The position numbers were made by a program, and so were the translations under genes. This document shows, piece by piece, positions 5,674-5,900 of a stretch of 5,900 nucleotides of DNA. The DNA is taken from the NCBI GenBank assembly GCA_016929465.1, contig JAFGIT010000092.1, positions 1 to 5,900 on the forward strand. Reading direction: 5' to 3'. The DNA comes from JAFGIT01 sp016929465 [NCBI: Candidatus Coatesbacteria bacterium] (GTDB taxonomy: Bacteria; B130-G9). Under the pieces are notes generated by a model. It was not told the origin of the DNA, did not search any database, and worked only from the letters and a program-made list of their open reading frames with translations. How positions within the stretch are numbered: position 1 is the first letter of the stretch; each line of letters opens with the position of its first letter.

Positions 5674-5900
5674 CTACTCGCGTTCGCCAATTTGCTTTCG
5701 GGCCATTGTAGCCGCTTCTTTATACACCTCATCGAGCGACACGCCCGCCCGTTCTGCAACGAGCTTGCACGACTCGAACTCGGGCGCCACGTTCAAGACC
5801 TTCCCGAAGGCGGTCCCAATCTTGACCTCGACAGAGCCGAAGCCGGTCTCTATGAGAAAGGACCCCCTCATGAGCTTGGTGCGACTCACTTCATTCACTC
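5674..5900 (-). CDS. larC: Nickel pincer cofactor biosynthesis protein LarC, C-terminal end only (runs off right edge)
   Basis: An open frame of 75 codons enters from the right edge and stops at TAG 5674-5676. The GTG at 5896-5898 is an internal Val, not a start. The visible part reads VSRTKLMRGSF, then ETGFGSVEVKIG, then VAPEFESCKLVAERAGVSLDEVY. This matches the C-terminal domain of LarC (formerly DUF111), with the ET-G-V-VK strand pair and the PE(Y/F)-C-LA helix. LarC is the CTP-dependent enzyme that inserts nickel into the pyridinium bis-thiocarboxylate mononucleotide to finish the nickel-pincer cofactor used by lactate racemase and relatives. The end of the protein appears complete and in frame. 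The FmdB-type gene follows 15 nt later on the same strand. The identification rests on about 75 residues but the motif match is good. Confidence 0.88.
   Translation of the reverse strand, partial: VNEVSRTKLMRGSFLIETGFGSVEVKIGTAFGKVLNVAPEFESCKLVAERAGVSLDEVYKEAATMARKQIGERE

Noticed and set aside
1-5900. Mobile elements, CRISPR arrays, tRNA or rRNA genes
   Set aside because: No transposase, integrase, spaced repeats, tRNA cloverleaf or rRNA-like sequence was seen on either strand.

Overview
The window is gene-dense bacterial DNA of moderate GC content, using the standard code with Shine-Dalgarno sites. Signal peptides, short membrane proteins and a SGNH hydrolase anchored by an N-terminal membrane segment suggest a Gram-negative-type or otherwise double-membraned bacterium. 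Nothing here fixes the phylum. A deltaproteobacterium or an uncultured candidate phylum would fit the gene content (larC next to fmdB, a DUF1858 domain, a possible selenoprotein), but that is inference.

Layout, left to right. (a) 1-451, minus: 5' part of a gene for an exported protein of unknown function, running off the left edge, with a sigma70-like promoter and an overlapping palindrome upstream. (b) 578-1189, minus: a two-helix membrane protein with a coiled coil and a C-terminal DUF1858-type CxxC domain. (c) 1299-3775, minus: three genes read right to left. They encode a NodU/TobZ/SxtI-type O-carbamoyltransferase, a SxtJ-family membrane protein overlapping it by one base, and a 52-residue SxtK/DUF5989-type membrane peptide. 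(d) 3776-3893: divergent intergenic region with a promoter candidate for the minus operon. (e) 3894-4121, plus: a small gene with a strong ribosome binding site. It encodes a one-helix membrane peptide that reaches an in-frame TGA after 41 codons and then stays open for 33 more. A stem-loop with a GGGUCAC apical loop lies 21 nt after the TGA, which makes this a candidate selenoprotein. (f) 4185-5375, plus: a membrane-anchored SGNH/GDSL hydrolase (SxtL-like). (g) 5395-5658 and 5674-5900, minus: a FmdB-type zinc ribbon protein behind the C-terminal end of larC, which runs off the right edge.

The core, carbamoyltransferase + SxtJ + SxtK/DUF5989 + SGNH hydrolase, has the same four components as sxtI-J-K-L of the cyanobacterial saxitoxin cluster. 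Here it stands without any other toxin gene in view. The likely shared job is transfer of a carbamoyl group to a hydroxyl of an unknown, possibly membrane- or envelope-linked substrate, with the hydrolase acting on an ester of it. The larC-fmdB pair belongs to a separate, convergent unit that makes the nickel-pincer cofactor.

The item most worth following up is the small divergent gene at 3894-4121 with its TGA and candidate bacterial SECIS element.
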